From NCBI GenBank assembly GCA_002432805.1, contig DJGV01000001.1, positions 111,465 through 175,464 of the forward strand: DNA of 64,000 nt. The letters are read 5' to 3'. Every line of letters begins with the position of its first letter. Within the stretch, counting starts at the first letter, position 1. Below, piece by piece: positions 7,627-15,856 of the stretch. Source of the stretch: Fervidobacterium sp. UBA5837 (GTDB lineage Bacteria > Thermotogota > Thermotogae > Thermotogales > Fervidobacteriaceae). A program made the translations under genes and the position numbers. The notes below the pieces were generated by a model. That model was not told the origin of the DNA, ran no database searches, and was given only the letters and a program-made list of their open reading frames with translations.

Positions 7627-8736
7627 CTAGAACTTATCAAAATATACGTCTTTTATATTATATTTGTTGAAAACTTGTATACACCCACTTATCATGCCAG
7701 GACTCCCACACAGGTATCCTTCTTTTACGTTATCTTTTGGTATCATACTGTCCAAGTATTTTTCTAGTACGTTTGTTATCAATCCAACCTCACCACTCCA
7801 GTTATCTTCTGGTTTCGGGTCAGAGAGTGCAGGAACGAAATGAAAATTGGGCCATTTTCTTTCTAGATCTCTAAAAAGCTCAACATAATAAAGGTCTCTT
7901 GCAGATCTTGCCCCGAAGAAGAACCAAACTCGCCTGTTTGTAATATCTCTTTCATACATATCAAAGATTATCGATTTGATAGGTGCCATACCACTTCCGC
8001 CTGCGACCATGACCATGTCGGCATTGGTGTCTCTCATATAAAATTCACCAAATGGACCCACGAGTTCAGCTGCATCTCCTTCTTTCATATAATTATGCAC
8101 GTAGGTTGTGACTATACCGTTTGGTACCAATCTTATGAGCAACTCCACGTGATTTTTGTCACTCGGTACGGAGGATATCGAATAAGCTCTTTGCATGTGT
8201 TCCTTGATATCGCCATATGGTGGAATGACTATCTGAACGTATTGACCAGCTTTGAATGAAATTTCGTTTGGTTCGATGAGTTTGATACGCAATTCCTTTA
8301 TATCGTACGTGACATTTTTCAAACTTTCTACGACTCCTTTATACTTCCTTATGTTGAACAATTCCTCTGGTAATTCTATTTTGATACCACTTTTGACCTT
8401 AACTTGACAAGCAAGCCTAACGTTCTTTGAAATATCCTCACTGGACATATGTGGCATCTCGGTGGGAAGATATGGACCAACGTCCGATAATACTTTCACC
8501 TTGCAAGCACCACATGTACCTCTTCCACCACAAGCAGAAGCGACGAATATACCTTGCGATGCAAGAGTTTGCAAAAGAGGAGAGCCACCTTTAACCTTCA
8601 ATACCTTTTTCCCATTGTTTATATCTATTTCTACATCCCCATAGTTATTCACCATGCTATCCACTATCGTTATGATGATTGCAAACGCGGTACTTATTGC
8701 TGCTATCACAAGTGGATCCATCAAAACTCTTATCAT
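7627..8736 (-). CDS. nqrF: Na+-translocating NADH dehydrogenase subunit F
   Basis: NqrF is the entry subunit of the Na+-pumping NADH:quinone oxidoreductase: it takes electrons from NADH by FAD and passes them to a [2Fe-2S] cluster. The 369-residue protein has one N-terminal membrane helix (residues 7-28), a plant-type ferredoxin domain with Cys69, Cys75, Cys78 and Cys110, and a ferredoxin-reductase module with RAYSISS for FAD and GGSGMAPIKS for NADH. I start at ATG 8736, eight bases after GAGAGG; two nearer in-frame starts crowd that site. NqrF does not occur in Rnf complexes, so it identifies the operon as Nqr. Confidence 0.93.
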   Translation of the reverse strand: MIRVLMDPLVIAAISTAFAIIITIVDSMVNNYGDVEIDINNGKKVLKVKGGSPLLQTLASQGIFVASACGGRGTCGACKVKVLSDVGPYLPTEMPHMSSEDISKNVRLACQVKVKSGIKIELPEELFNIRKYKGVVESLKNVTYDIKELRIKLIEPNEISFKAGQYVQIVIPPYGDIKEHMQRAYSISSVPSDKNHVELLIRLVPNGIVTTYVHNYMKEGDAAELVGPFGEFYMRDTNADMVMVAGGSGMAPIKSIIFDMYERDITNRRVWFFFGARSARDLYYVELFRDLERKWPNFHFVPALSDPKPEDNWSGEVGLITNVLEKYLDSMIPKDNVKEGYLCGSPGMISGCIQVFNKYNIKDVYFDKF

Positions 8737-8752
8737 CACCATCACCTCTCCC

Positions 8753-9349
8753 TCACTGGACGTTTATCATTCCAGCGAAACCAACGAAAGCCATAGCCAT
8801 TATTCCGATCGTTATCAATGTTATACCGATTCCCTTGAGAGGTGCGGGTACAGGTGCATTATCAGTCTTCTTCCTTATTCCTGCAAGCAGAACTATAGCA
8901 AGCCACCATCCCAATCCGCTTCCAAGACCAAAAAATACGGATTGGAGAAACGTATAGTTACGAAGCTGCATAAAAAGTGCAACGCCAAATATCGCACAAT
9001 TCACAGTAATGAGCGGTAAGAATATACCGAGTACGATGTAGAGATTTGGAGAGACTCTGTCTATTATCATTTCGAGCATCTGAACGACTGCTGCAATGAC
9101 TATGATGTACAGTATGTATCTCAAGTATCCTAAATTGAGTGGCTGTATGAGGTATTTCTCCAACATCCAATTTATGGCTGTCGTTATCGTTATGACCAAT
9201 GTGACTGCCATCCCCAGGCCATTTGAAGATTTCAAGTCCTTCGATATGGATATGAAAGAACAAGTACCTAAAAAATTTGTCAGCAATATGTTACTCGTGA
9301 AGATCGAAGCAAAAAGCAATACAAGTGGATTGATTGCCGGTGCACTCAT
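8753..9349 (-). CDS. nqrE: Na+-translocating NADH dehydrogenase subunit E
   Basis: NqrE is a six-helix membrane subunit that, with NqrD, encloses an iron-sulfur centre relaying electrons through the membrane. The 198-residue sequence has the family N-terminus (LFASIFTSNILLTNFLGTC) and the two Cys that bind the cluster in other members: LGTCSF in helix 1 and ITVNCAIFG in helix 4. ATG 9349 overlaps the nqrD stop by four bases, indicating translational coupling. Rnf has a paralogous subunit (RnfA), but the neighbouring nqrF settles the name. Confidence 0.92.
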   Translation of the reverse strand: MSAPAINPLVLLFASIFTSNILLTNFLGTCSFISISKDLKSSNGLGMAVTLVITITTAINWMLEKYLIQPLNLGYLRYILYIIVIAAVVQMLEMIIDRVSPNLYIVLGIFLPLITVNCAIFGVALFMQLRNYTFLQSVFFGLGSGLGWWLAIVLLAGIRKKTDNAPVPAPLKGIGITLITIGIMAMAFVGFAGMINVQ

Positions 9350-9984
9350 TTGTTGGCACCTCCCGTCTGAACGTTCTGTACATTTTTAGCACTGATTCTT
9401 AACTGTGCTCCTCTGATTACCCAAATGAGAATCGCTAAAACGAAAAAGGCACTTGGAGGCATGACCATGATCGTCCAATTGACAAAATTCTCTGACATCA
9501 CCCGAAAACCGAGTATAGTCCCAAAACCAAGCAATTCTCTGAACAATGAAACAACAACCAAAACCCACATGTAACCAAGTCCAGCAGTCAAACCATCCCA
9601 AAAAGAGATTAGTGGTGGATTAGCCTGGGCAAATGCTTCGGCTCTACCCATGAGTATACAATTTGTAATGATCAATCCCACATATGGGCCAAGTGCTTTG
9701 CTGACGTCAGGTACGTATGCCCTTAAAACCATATCAACGATGATAACATAAAAAGATATAACAAGTACCTGTGTGATCATCCTAACTTTTCTTGGGATGA
9801 TATTCCTCATAGCAGACAAAGTCAGATTTGAGAAAGCAGTCACAAGAGAAACACCCAACGTCATTATCAACGTGTTTGATAGCCTATTTGTGACTGCCAG
9901 GGTTGAACAGATACCCAGAATTTGGACTATAACTTGGTTTTCAGTCCAAAGATTCTTTATAAGTACTTTCTTGTATTCGTTCAT
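9346..9984 (-). CDS. nqrD: Na+-translocating NADH dehydrogenase subunit D
   Basis: NqrD is the partner of NqrE: a six-helix membrane subunit with mirrored topology. The 212-residue protein shows the conserved Cys in ILGICSTLAVT and in IITNCILMGRAEAFA, the two ligands expected for the shared Fe-S centre, and the loop FWDGLTAGLGYMW. I choose ATG 9984, just after the nqrC stop and behind GGGGTG; an in-frame GTG at 9990 lies too close to that site. The gene ends in an overlap with nqrE. Confidence 0.92.
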   Translation of the reverse strand: MNEYKKVLIKNLWTENQVIVQILGICSTLAVTNRLSNTLIMTLGVSLVTAFSNLTLSAMRNIIPRKVRMITQVLVISFYVIIVDMVLRAYVPDVSKALGPYVGLIITNCILMGRAEAFAQANPPLISFWDGLTAGLGYMWVLVVVSLFRELLGFGTILGFRVMSENFVNWTIMVMPPSAFFVLAILIWVIRGAQLRISAKNVQNVQTGGANK

Positions 9985-9986
9985 GA

Positions 9987-10595
9987 TCACTTCACCCCCA
10001 GCACTTCACGTAATCTCACAAGTGAATCATTGACTATCTTTTCAACAGACTTTGAAGTCAACGTTGCACCAGTGACTGCATCTACTATTCCATCTTCCTT
10101 ACTTCCATCTGTCTTCGTGACAGAGACACTCACCATACCATCTGATACTTTTTCATCTCTAAACTGATCCTTGAACCAATTCTCTTCTATTCTACCGCCA
10201 AGTCCTGGCGTCTCACTCTGCGAAATGAAATCGATACCTTTTATCGTACCAAGACTTGAATCAACAGCTAATACGCCAGTTATAGTACCCCAAAGGCCAC
10301 TACCAGAAAAGATCAACGCGTAAATTTCTTCTCCATCAGAATTTGTTTTGTATATCTCGTACTTATCATTTTCAACCTTCTGTACATCGTTACGAAATTT
10401 ATCCAAGGCTTCATCATCCGACAAATATGATATATCCATAGCATTCAAAATAGCCTTAACCTTAAAGAGTTCCTGATTCTTTTTCACGGTTGGCTCCGTC
10501 GCATTGTTTATCAGTGAGAGTACTATAACAAACGCAAATGTGATGATGAAGGTGAATACAATTGTATAAAACCTATTTTCTCTGTCGATCTTCAT
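9987..10595 (-). CDS. nqrC: Na+-translocating NADH dehydrogenase subunit C
   Basis: NqrC is a single-pass membrane protein whose external domain carries covalently bound FMN. The 202-residue product has one N-terminal helix (about residues 9-29) and near its C-terminus the flavinylation motif TGATLTSK; the Thr of S/TGAT is the FMN attachment site in this family. The motif GLGGRIEE is also typical. The flavin transferase ApbE needed for this modification is not in the window. The start ATG overlaps the nqrB stop by four bases. Confidence 0.92.
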   Translation of the reverse strand: MKIDRENRFYTIVFTFIITFAFVIVLSLINNATEPTVKKNQELFKVKAILNAMDISYLSDDEALDKFRNDVQKVENDKYEIYKTNSDGEEIYALIFSGSGLWGTITGVLAVDSSLGTIKGIDFISQSETPGLGGRIEENWFKDQFRDEKVSDGMVSVSVTKTDGSKEDGIVDAVTGATLTSKSVEKIVNDSLVRLREVLGVK

Positions 10596-11536
10596 ACTCC
10601 CACCTTCTTTGCTTGGGCATTCTCCAGCTTTTTCGATTTTTTATCCTTTATGAATTCATCTAGCAAAGGTGCGAAGATATTTCCAAGCAATATTGCAAAG
10701 CTCCAGCCCTCTGAAAACAAAGAAAAAGTCCTTATAACAACCCCAGAAACACCTATTATCATACCGTAGTACCACTGGGATGCCATCTTCTTTGGTGCAG
10801 ATATTGGATCAGTTGCCATGAAAACAGAAATAAAGAACAAGCTTCCAGAGAGTATCGCTGGCAGTGTGGGAAGTGCCTTTGACACATTGAAAATGTCGAA
10901 AAGAAATGTCATTATAGTTGCTGAAGATAGTGTTGATAAGATGATTCGCCAACTTGCGGTCTTAGTAGCAATCAAATAAATTGCTGCAAGTATTATTAAG
11001 AATATCGGTCCTTCTCCAATTGATCCGCTTCTCCATCCGAAAAACAGATTTGAAAGACTGATCTGACTGTTCTGTCTAAGCAATTCTAAAGGTGTAGCAC
11101 TTGAAACAACATCCGTTCCAAAAAGAGACGGTGATAACCATCCCTTTGTCATGAAAAGGGGGAATGTAATGTAAACAAAAAGCCTGCCAGTTATCGCTGG
11201 GTTAAACACATTTCTACCAAATCCACCATATGCTTCTTTTCCAAGTGCTACTGCAAAGACCGTTGCAACAACTGCTATCCAAATTGGGACGTCTGGAGGC
11301 ATTGAGAGTGTCAATAGCATGCAAGTGACAAGTACTGCCTCACTTACTGGTTTCCTCTTCCTAGATTCAAAGAGCCACTCCATGAAGATGCCCACAGCAA
11401 AAATGAAAAGACTGAGTAGCAGTACGTTTAGTCCGTATGCAAAGATGGAGAATATGTAGATCGGAATTAATGCGAATATCACCCTTCTCATCATCGGCTG
11501 TTTCTGAAAAGAAATACGTAGCTTTCCATCACTCAC
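10592..11536 (-). CDS. nqrB: Na+-translocating NADH dehydrogenase subunit B
   Basis: NqrB is the main membrane subunit of Nqr, holding covalent FMN and riboflavin and, in other species, part of the quinone site. The 314-residue protein keeps the landmark KEAYGGFGRNVFNPAITGR, the FMN attachment motif VVSSATPLE, and FMATDPISAP. It is about 100 residues shorter than proteobacterial NqrB (roughly 410), chiefly at the N-terminus. The start is GTG 11536 behind GGGGGAGAG. It is the first gene of the operon; nqrA, normally just upstream, is absent. Confidence 0.92.
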   Translation of the reverse strand: MSDGKLRISFQKQPMMRRVIFALIPIYIFSIFAYGLNVLLLSLFIFAVGIFMEWLFESRKRKPVSEAVLVTCMLLTLSMPPDVPIWIAVVATVFAVALGKEAYGGFGRNVFNPAITGRLFVYITFPLFMTKGWLSPSLFGTDVVSSATPLELLRQNSQISLSNLFFGWRSGSIGEGPIFLIILAAIYLIATKTASWRIILSTLSSATIMTFLFDIFNVSKALPTLPAILSGSLFFISVFMATDPISAPKKMASQWYYGMIIGVSGVVIRTFSLFSEGWSFAILLGNIFAPLLDEFIKDKKSKKLENAQAKKVGV

Positions 11537-11643
11537 AAACTCTCCCCCTTTCTGACGTTCGTATTCTTACGCTCGTGATTTGGTATGGTCATCATTTTCC
11601 GATGAGGATGCTGCACATTGTACAACAACAGTCCCAATTCAAG

Positions 11644-11674
11644 ATTATACCATAACTCTAGCTAGAAAATGCAA
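11644..11674 (-). promoter_or_regulatory. Candidate nqr operon promoter
   Basis: On the minus strand, TTGCAT (11669-11674) and a perfect TATAAT (11644-11649) are separated by 19 bases. This predicts a leader of about 100 bases before nqrB. I see only weak hairpins in the leader and no riboswitch I recognise. Confidence 0.45.
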
Positions 11675-11824
11675 CTTCACACATTTTTCCAATTTGATGA
11701 ATTTGATAAAAGAGTAGATAAAAGAATAATGAAAAGAGCCACTGCCTCTTTACATATACAAAAGAGCATTCTTGAAAACATCAATTCTTACTAGTTACAA
11801 TGCATGATTTTATGGTCATTTCAA

Positions 11825-11853
11825 TTGATTTTTCCTTGAAATTATGATACAAT
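11825..11853 (+). promoter_or_regulatory. Candidate promoter of the diheme-like gene
   Basis: TTGATT (11825-11830), a 17-base gap and TACAAT (11848-11853) face away from the nqr promoter. The 383-base divergent region 11537-11919 holds these two promoters and a weak AAAGAG/CTCTTT hairpin near 11737-11755; nothing else stands out. Confidence 0.5.
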
Positions 11854-11919
11854 TTAAAGAATTACGGTCTATCATTCCAATAACACACATGTCAATAACA
11901 CAAAAAAGGAGGCATTGTT

Positions 11920-12297
11920 ATGGAGTCAGAAGGTCTACGCAACTTATTGGGAGAACTTTCAGCGTTTTTGCTTGTACTGCAATTTGCGTTATTTGTTTTC
12001 AGAAGGATATTGATACGTTCCAAAAACAAGTCACAAGGACTCGTAAAGTTCGTTAAATTTTTGAAGCCATTACACATTTATACTGGCATAGCGCTTGTTA
12101 TAGTTGCCTTGACACATGGTATACTGGAACTTAACTGGATGAGGATTGGCACTGGTTGGATATTGTGGTCAGGTATTGTTGTGGCTTTCATACTTTATTT
12201 GTTCCGAAAGAGGCTTGGAAATGCATGGGTACGTTATCATAGAACGTTAGCGTTCATATTGATCGCTTTGTTAATACTGCATTTGATCATACAGTGA
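11920..12297 (+). CDS. Four-helix membrane protein with two His-x13-His pairs
   Basis: The 125-residue protein has four predicted membrane helices (about 13-32, 51-68, 79-96, 107-124). Helix 2 carries His52 and His66 and helix 4 carries His107 and His121; both pairs are separated by 13 residues. That spacing is the bis-heme b pattern of the ferric reductase/NADPH oxidase and b-type cytochrome families, where each helix pair clamps two stacked hemes. No flavin domain is present, so it would be a bare transmembrane electron carrier. ATG 11920 follows AAAGGAGG. It diverges from the nqr operon. Heme binding is inferred, and Thermotogota are not generally known for cytochromes. Confidence 0.6.
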   Translation: MESEGLRNLLGELSAFLLVLQFALFVFRRILIRSKNKSQGLVKFVKFLKPLHIYTGIALVIVALTHGILELNWMRIGTGWILWSGIVVAFILYLFRKRLGNAWVRYHRTLAFILIALLILHLIIQ

Positions 12298-12433
12298 ATG
12301 ATAGTAATTAGCAATTGATTAACAATCCAAAGGTGTTGAAGGCCATAGATACTTATACTAATCCTCATCACTATTGTTCATTCGAAATTCGTGCTATAAT
12401 TGTTTTAGTTTATTGAAAGGATTGGTACATTGT

Positions 12434-13078
12434 ATGGTTGACAAAGAAAACATAGAAAGATATACGATGGGTGAGGAGATAGCAAATTCTGTTACGCATG
12501 GTGTTGGAGCATTGTTGAGCATTGCAGGGTTAGTTCTACTGATTGTATTTTCCGCTTTCACTGCAAATAGCTTGACGATAACATCTTTTACAATTTACGG
12601 TGCCTCTTTATTCTTGCTTTATCTTATTTCAACACTTTATCATGCAATCCAACATAAAAAGACAAAATTTATTTTCGAAATCATGGACCATTCGGCAATT
12701 TACCTGTTAATTGCTGGAACTTATACACCATTTTGTCTGGTGTCTCTAAAAGGCGTACTTGGTTGGACTATCTTTGGTATAGTTTGGGGATGTGCTGTTT
12801 TAGGTATCGTCTTCAAGATCTTTTTTGTCAAGAAATTCATGTTCCTTTCCACACTGATGTACATACTAATGGGATGGATGGTTGTTTTTGCACTAAAATC
12901 GCTAATTGCTGCAACATCCAAGCAAACGATTATTTTCCTAGTTATTGGTGGACTCTTCTACACATTTGGTGCGATTTTTTATGTCTGGAGAAAGGTGAAA
13001 TATCATCACATGGTGTGGCATCTTTTTGTCTTGGCTGGGAGCGTGTTTCATTACTTTTCAGTTTTGAGCATACTTTGA
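12434..13078 (+). CDS. Hemolysin III/PAQR family membrane protein
   Basis: The 214-residue product belongs to the hemolysin III (YqfA/PAQR) family of seven-helix membrane proteins. The family's zinc-site motifs are all present: SVTHGVGALLS near the start, STLYHAIQH, DHSAIYLLIAGTYTPF, and the C-terminal MVWHLFVLAGSVFHYF. Related receptors are proposed to have metal-dependent hydrolase activity; the bacterial role is unsettled and the hemolysin name is historical. I start at ATG 12434, since the longer frame from 12374 would begin with a non-family extension; the GAAAGG upstream is a modest binding site. Confidence 0.88.
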   Translation: MVDKENIERYTMGEEIANSVTHGVGALLSIAGLVLLIVFSAFTANSLTITSFTIYGASLFLLYLISTLYHAIQHKKTKFIFEIMDHSAIYLLIAGTYTPFCLVSLKGVLGWTIFGIVWGCAVLGIVFKIFFVKKFMFLSTLMYILMGWMVVFALKSLIAATSKQTIIFLVIGGLFYTFGAIFYVWRKVKYHHMVWHLFVLAGSVFHYFSVLSIL

Positions 13079-13126
13079 AGAACATTCTTAAGAATTTCAA
13101 GAATCTTAGAATATTGTACATACAAA

Positions 13127-13165
13127 AACCCCTCACGCGAAAGAACTTGTGGGGGGTTGATTTTT
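13127..13165. terminator. Bidirectional terminator
   Basis: Arms AACCCCTCAC (13127-13136) and GTGGGGGGTT (13149-13158) form a ten-pair stem with one G-U pair. T7 follows on the plus strand, and the A-rich left flank gives T5 on the minus strand. It separates the hemolysin III gene from the converging six-gene operon. Confidence 0.85.
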
Positions 13166-13182
13166 TTAAATTCTTAATGAAC

Positions 13183-14049
13183 TTACAATTTTCTGCACAT
13201 TTCGTATTGTGATAGTACCGTCCTGAATCCTACATTGCGAAGTACTTCGTACATTGCATCGTTCTCAGGTGCAGCAACGATACTTATCAATTTAGCACCG
13301 GTCTGTGCCACTATATATTCAACTGCAGCTTTAACAACATTTTCCAAATTTTCCAATGCACCGGACATTATACCAAGATCAACTATGAAAGCTGATTCTT
13401 TACCACTCTTTCCCCAAACAAAGTATCCTTCCTCGCTATTTATATTAACACGTACATAGTTGTATCTTCCATTTGCCAAAAGGAGGCTGATAGGTTCTCT
13501 TTGCCAATTTGGATGCCTTTGTTGTTGAATTTCGAAATTGAGAGCCATTGGATAAACAACCTTAGAATCGCTAACGATGTAAGAATAATTTCCCCCATTA
13601 GTGACTATCCTCTCCGGATTGTCCAGTATCATTGTATGGAGATTTCTGACGATTCTGTATCCGTTTTTATCATAAAACCTCACGGCTCTTTCATCTATAG
13701 ATGCAACTTCCAATAAGATTTCCTCTATGTTTTTCATCTTTAGATGGTAATGAGAATGTTTCAAAATACGTTCTGCAAGTCCCTTACCCCTCTCACTTTC
13801 CACAACTCCCATCGCATCTATTCTGGCCCTGTTTCTCCTTAGTGCATTTAGAATAAAACCACGGGGCTCACCGTTATTTAAGAAAACAAATGAGTCATTC
13901 AGAGATACAGAATTCTCGCGTGCATCCATTTTGAATGTTAATACACTCCAATCTATTGGAACAACGTAGTCAGAGAAGATTTTATTCACCAATTCGACGA
14001 AATCTATCAGTGAGTATTCAGATAGGACTACTATCTTTTCATCACTCAT
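13183..14049 (-). CDS. Tandem GNAT-fold acetyltransferase
   Basis: This 288-residue protein looks like two GNAT folds in one chain. The N-terminal half has the acetyl-CoA binding signature VVESERGKGLAERIL (near residues 83-97) and the family's C-terminal block IDERAVRFYDKNGYRIVR. The second half (from about 150) has a GNAT-like end, APENDAMYEVLRNVGFRTV, but no clear P-loop, so it is probably a non-catalytic repeat. The acceptor substrate is unknown. ATG 14049 follows AGGAGG. It is the last gene of the minus-strand operon starting at 17517. Confidence 0.78.
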   Translation of the reverse strand: MSDEKIVVLSEYSLIDFVELVNKIFSDYVVPIDWSVLTFKMDARENSVSLNDSFVFLNNGEPRGFILNALRRNRARIDAMGVVESERGKGLAERILKHSHYHLKMKNIEEILLEVASIDERAVRFYDKNGYRIVRNLHTMILDNPERIVTNGGNYSYIVSDSKVVYPMALNFEIQQQRHPNWQREPISLLLANGRYNYVRVNINSEEGYFVWGKSGKESAFIVDLGIMSGALENLENVVKAAVEYIVAQTGAKLISIVAAPENDAMYEVLRNVGFRTVLSQYEMCRKL

Positions 14050-14085
14050 ATCGATTCCTCCTAAAAGAGAATAGATTTATGAATA

Positions 14086-14421
14086 TTATTCTGACAATGC
14101 TTTGAGTATGCCGGCAACTAAATTTTCATCTAAGATGCCTATGGCAGACACCCTTTCTCTTCCTATTGCTTTAGACAATTCAGATTTGTTAAAACTTTCT
14201 ATACACGTTACATTATTCATCTCACATCTTATTTTCAAATCTCTCTTCACTCTATCACCAGCATCTTTTGCAACAATGATTACTTTACTCTTTATTTTTG
14301 GGTTAGTAATGTATTCTCTAAGCATGTCTTTTCCCATGACAAAGCTTTTGGATCTTGCTGCAAAGCCTAAGTAAGTCAATATCTTTTCATTGCTTTGCAC
14401 TCTTTCACTTTTTTCAGACAT
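14086..14421 (-). CDS. L7Ae/L30e-fold RNA-binding protein (YlxQ-like)
   Basis: The 111-residue product is a small ribosomal L7Ae-like protein of the bacterial YlxQ/YbxF type, expected to bind kink-turn RNA. Family features are LTYLGFAARSKSFVMGKD at residues 15-32, KSKVIIVAKDAGDRVKRDL, and the C-terminal RVSAIGILDENLVAGI. ylxQ usually sits between nusA and infB; here it lies alone between folE2 and an acetyltransferase gene, so its partner cannot be read from context. ATG 14421 follows GAGGTG. Confidence 0.85.
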   Translation of the reverse strand: MSEKSERVQSNEKILTYLGFAARSKSFVMGKDMLREYITNPKIKSKVIIVAKDAGDRVKRDLKIRCEMNNVTCIESFNKSELSKAIGRERVSAIGILDENLVAGILKALSE

Positions 14422-14464
14422 CTTTTCACCTCATGTAATACAACTTTCTGTACTATTACAGCTA

Positions 14465-15262
14465 TTATATCGATTCTATCTTATCTGACATTTCTTTGCT
14501 CAATACGCATGCATATGCGTTGTGCAAATGAATGGATTCATCACTTTCTACTTCTACCTTGTACCACTCAATTTTACCATAATTACTAAGTTTTAGTGCT
14601 ACATCTCGTGCAACATCTTCGACAAATTTAGGATTATCATATGCTAACTCAGTTACGAACTTTTCATCTGGCCTTTTTAGCAACGTGTATATCGGAGCAC
14701 TCGCACTACTCTCGATAATATCTATAATATCTTCGATCCATATCATCTCTTTGCTCTGAAAAGTAACAGTACAAAACGCTCTTTGATTATGAGCACCTCT
14801 ATCACTAATTTCCTTTGAACATGGACACAAAGTATGAATTGGTGCTGTTACAACAACTTGAAAGTCAAAATCATCTTCGTACATCTCTGCATTAAAGGCA
14901 CAATGATATTCGAGATAACTTTCGATTCCTGTAACCGGAGCTTTTTTAGATATGAAATATGGAAACTCTATCTCTATGACTGCCCTAGTTGCGTTGAGAC
15001 TATCCCTTAATCTTTCCAGTATTTCCTTTATCCTTCTTGGATTGATTTCTAGATGATATTCGTTTAATACTTCTATAAACCTACTCATATGAGTACCGCG
15101 ATAATTTCTTGGTAAATCAACATACATATTGACGGAAGATATTGTCGATTGTGTTCCTTTTCGCTTATCTAAAACAACTATTGGATATTTTACTCCTTTT
15201 ACACCAACGCGATGCAAATATATATTCCTATGGTCATACTGACTTTGAACATCTTTCAACAT
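14465..15262 (-). CDS. folE2: GTP cyclohydrolase FolE2 (type IB)
   Basis: FolE2 converts GTP to dihydroneopterin triphosphate, the first step to folate (and to queuosine). The 265-residue length is normal. Typical features are LPRNYRGTHMSRF near residues 51-63, the metal and active-site segment APIHTLCPCSKEISDRGAHNQ (split: HTLCPCSKEISD then GAHNQR), and the C-terminal DESIHLHNAYA. The CPCSK Cys and neighbouring Glu are the key catalytic and metal residues of the family. ATG 15262 follows GGAGG. FolE2 replaces the zinc enzyme FolE in many thermophiles. It is an internal gene of the minus-strand operon. Confidence 0.92.
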   Translation of the reverse strand: MLKDVQSQYDHRNIYLHRVGVKGVKYPIVVLDKRKGTQSTISSVNMYVDLPRNYRGTHMSRFIEVLNEYHLEINPRRIKEILERLRDSLNATRAVIEIEFPYFISKKAPVTGIESYLEYHCAFNAEMYEDDFDFQVVVTAPIHTLCPCSKEISDRGAHNQRAFCTVTFQSKEMIWIEDIIDIIESSASAPIYTLLKRPDEKFVTELAYDNPKFVEDVARDVALKLSNYGKIEWYKVEVESDESIHLHNAYACVLSKEMSDKIESI

Positions 15263-15301
15263 ACGTACCTCCGCATTGATAACCGTTATTCGGTATTCTA
15301 C

Positions 15302-15829
15302 TCAGACTTCCATTTGTGATAATATACTTTCGACTTGCTTTTTCACGTCACCCGTTGATAAATCTTTCAGTAATAATAGTGCTTCTTTGCGATATATCGA
15401 ATATTGGAAACTCTGGATGAAAGCAGACAGGAAAAGCTTAGAACTCTCAACCTCACCTATCTTGTACAGAGACATTCCAAGGTAGAAGTATATTTCATCC
15501 ATCCAAGGATTGTCAACATCCTTTATCTCGCGTAACAACACAGAAGCATCGGCATAATTCCCTCTTCTATATGCGTCTTTTGCACTATCAAGTTTCGATC
15601 TTACGTCAGATAATAGTTTTTTCGATATCAACCAATCCAATTCCTTCAGATTATTGTCTTTCACATATTTAGAAAAATCATCACTACCCGAAACGTAAAG
15701 TTCATATGCCTTTGTAAGCTTTCTAAGATTCTCCACGTCAGTTGTTAATTTTACGTTGTACATGTAGGTAATTAAGAAAAGAAATGCAAATACGGTTATC
15801 AAAATAAGATAAAATCTCTCGTGCCTCAC
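15302..15829 (-). CDS. Membrane-anchored TPR-like protein
   Basis: I recognise no named family, but the architecture is readable. A short basic start and one hydrophobic anchor (residues 7-24) precede an extracytoplasmic helical region. Residues about 75-150 contain TPR-like helix pairs: AKDAYRRGNYADASVLLREI, then EIYFYLGMSLYKIGEVESSK, then LFLSAFIQSFQYS. The start is GTG 15829 behind GAGGAG. It lies 27 bases after the periplasmic-binding-fold gene and is surely co-transcribed with it. TPR plus that fold is the makeup of LpoA, an activator of peptidoglycan synthases, so this may be one half of a split counterpart; that is inference. Confidence 0.65.
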   Translation of the reverse strand: MRHERFYLILITVFAFLFLITYMYNVKLTTDVENLRKLTKAYELYVSGSDDFSKYVKDNNLKELDWLISKKLLSDVRSKLDSAKDAYRRGNYADASVLLREIKDVDNPWMDEIYFYLGMSLYKIGEVESSKLFLSAFIQSFQYSIYRKEALLLLKDLSTGDVKKQVESILSQMEV

Positions 15830-15856
15830 TAATCCATCTCCTCTTTCAACAGTTTA

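Noticed and set aside
7627..11536. Naming the operon Rnf rather than Nqr
   Set aside because: NqrF, with FAD and plant-type [2Fe-2S] domains, is not part of Rnf, and rnfB and rnfC are absent; the order B-C-D-E-F is that of Nqr.
11735..11757. Terminator in the nqr divergent region
   Set aside because: The AAAGAG/CTCTTT stem is only six pairs with a seven-base loop and lies between two divergent promoters, where no transcript should end.
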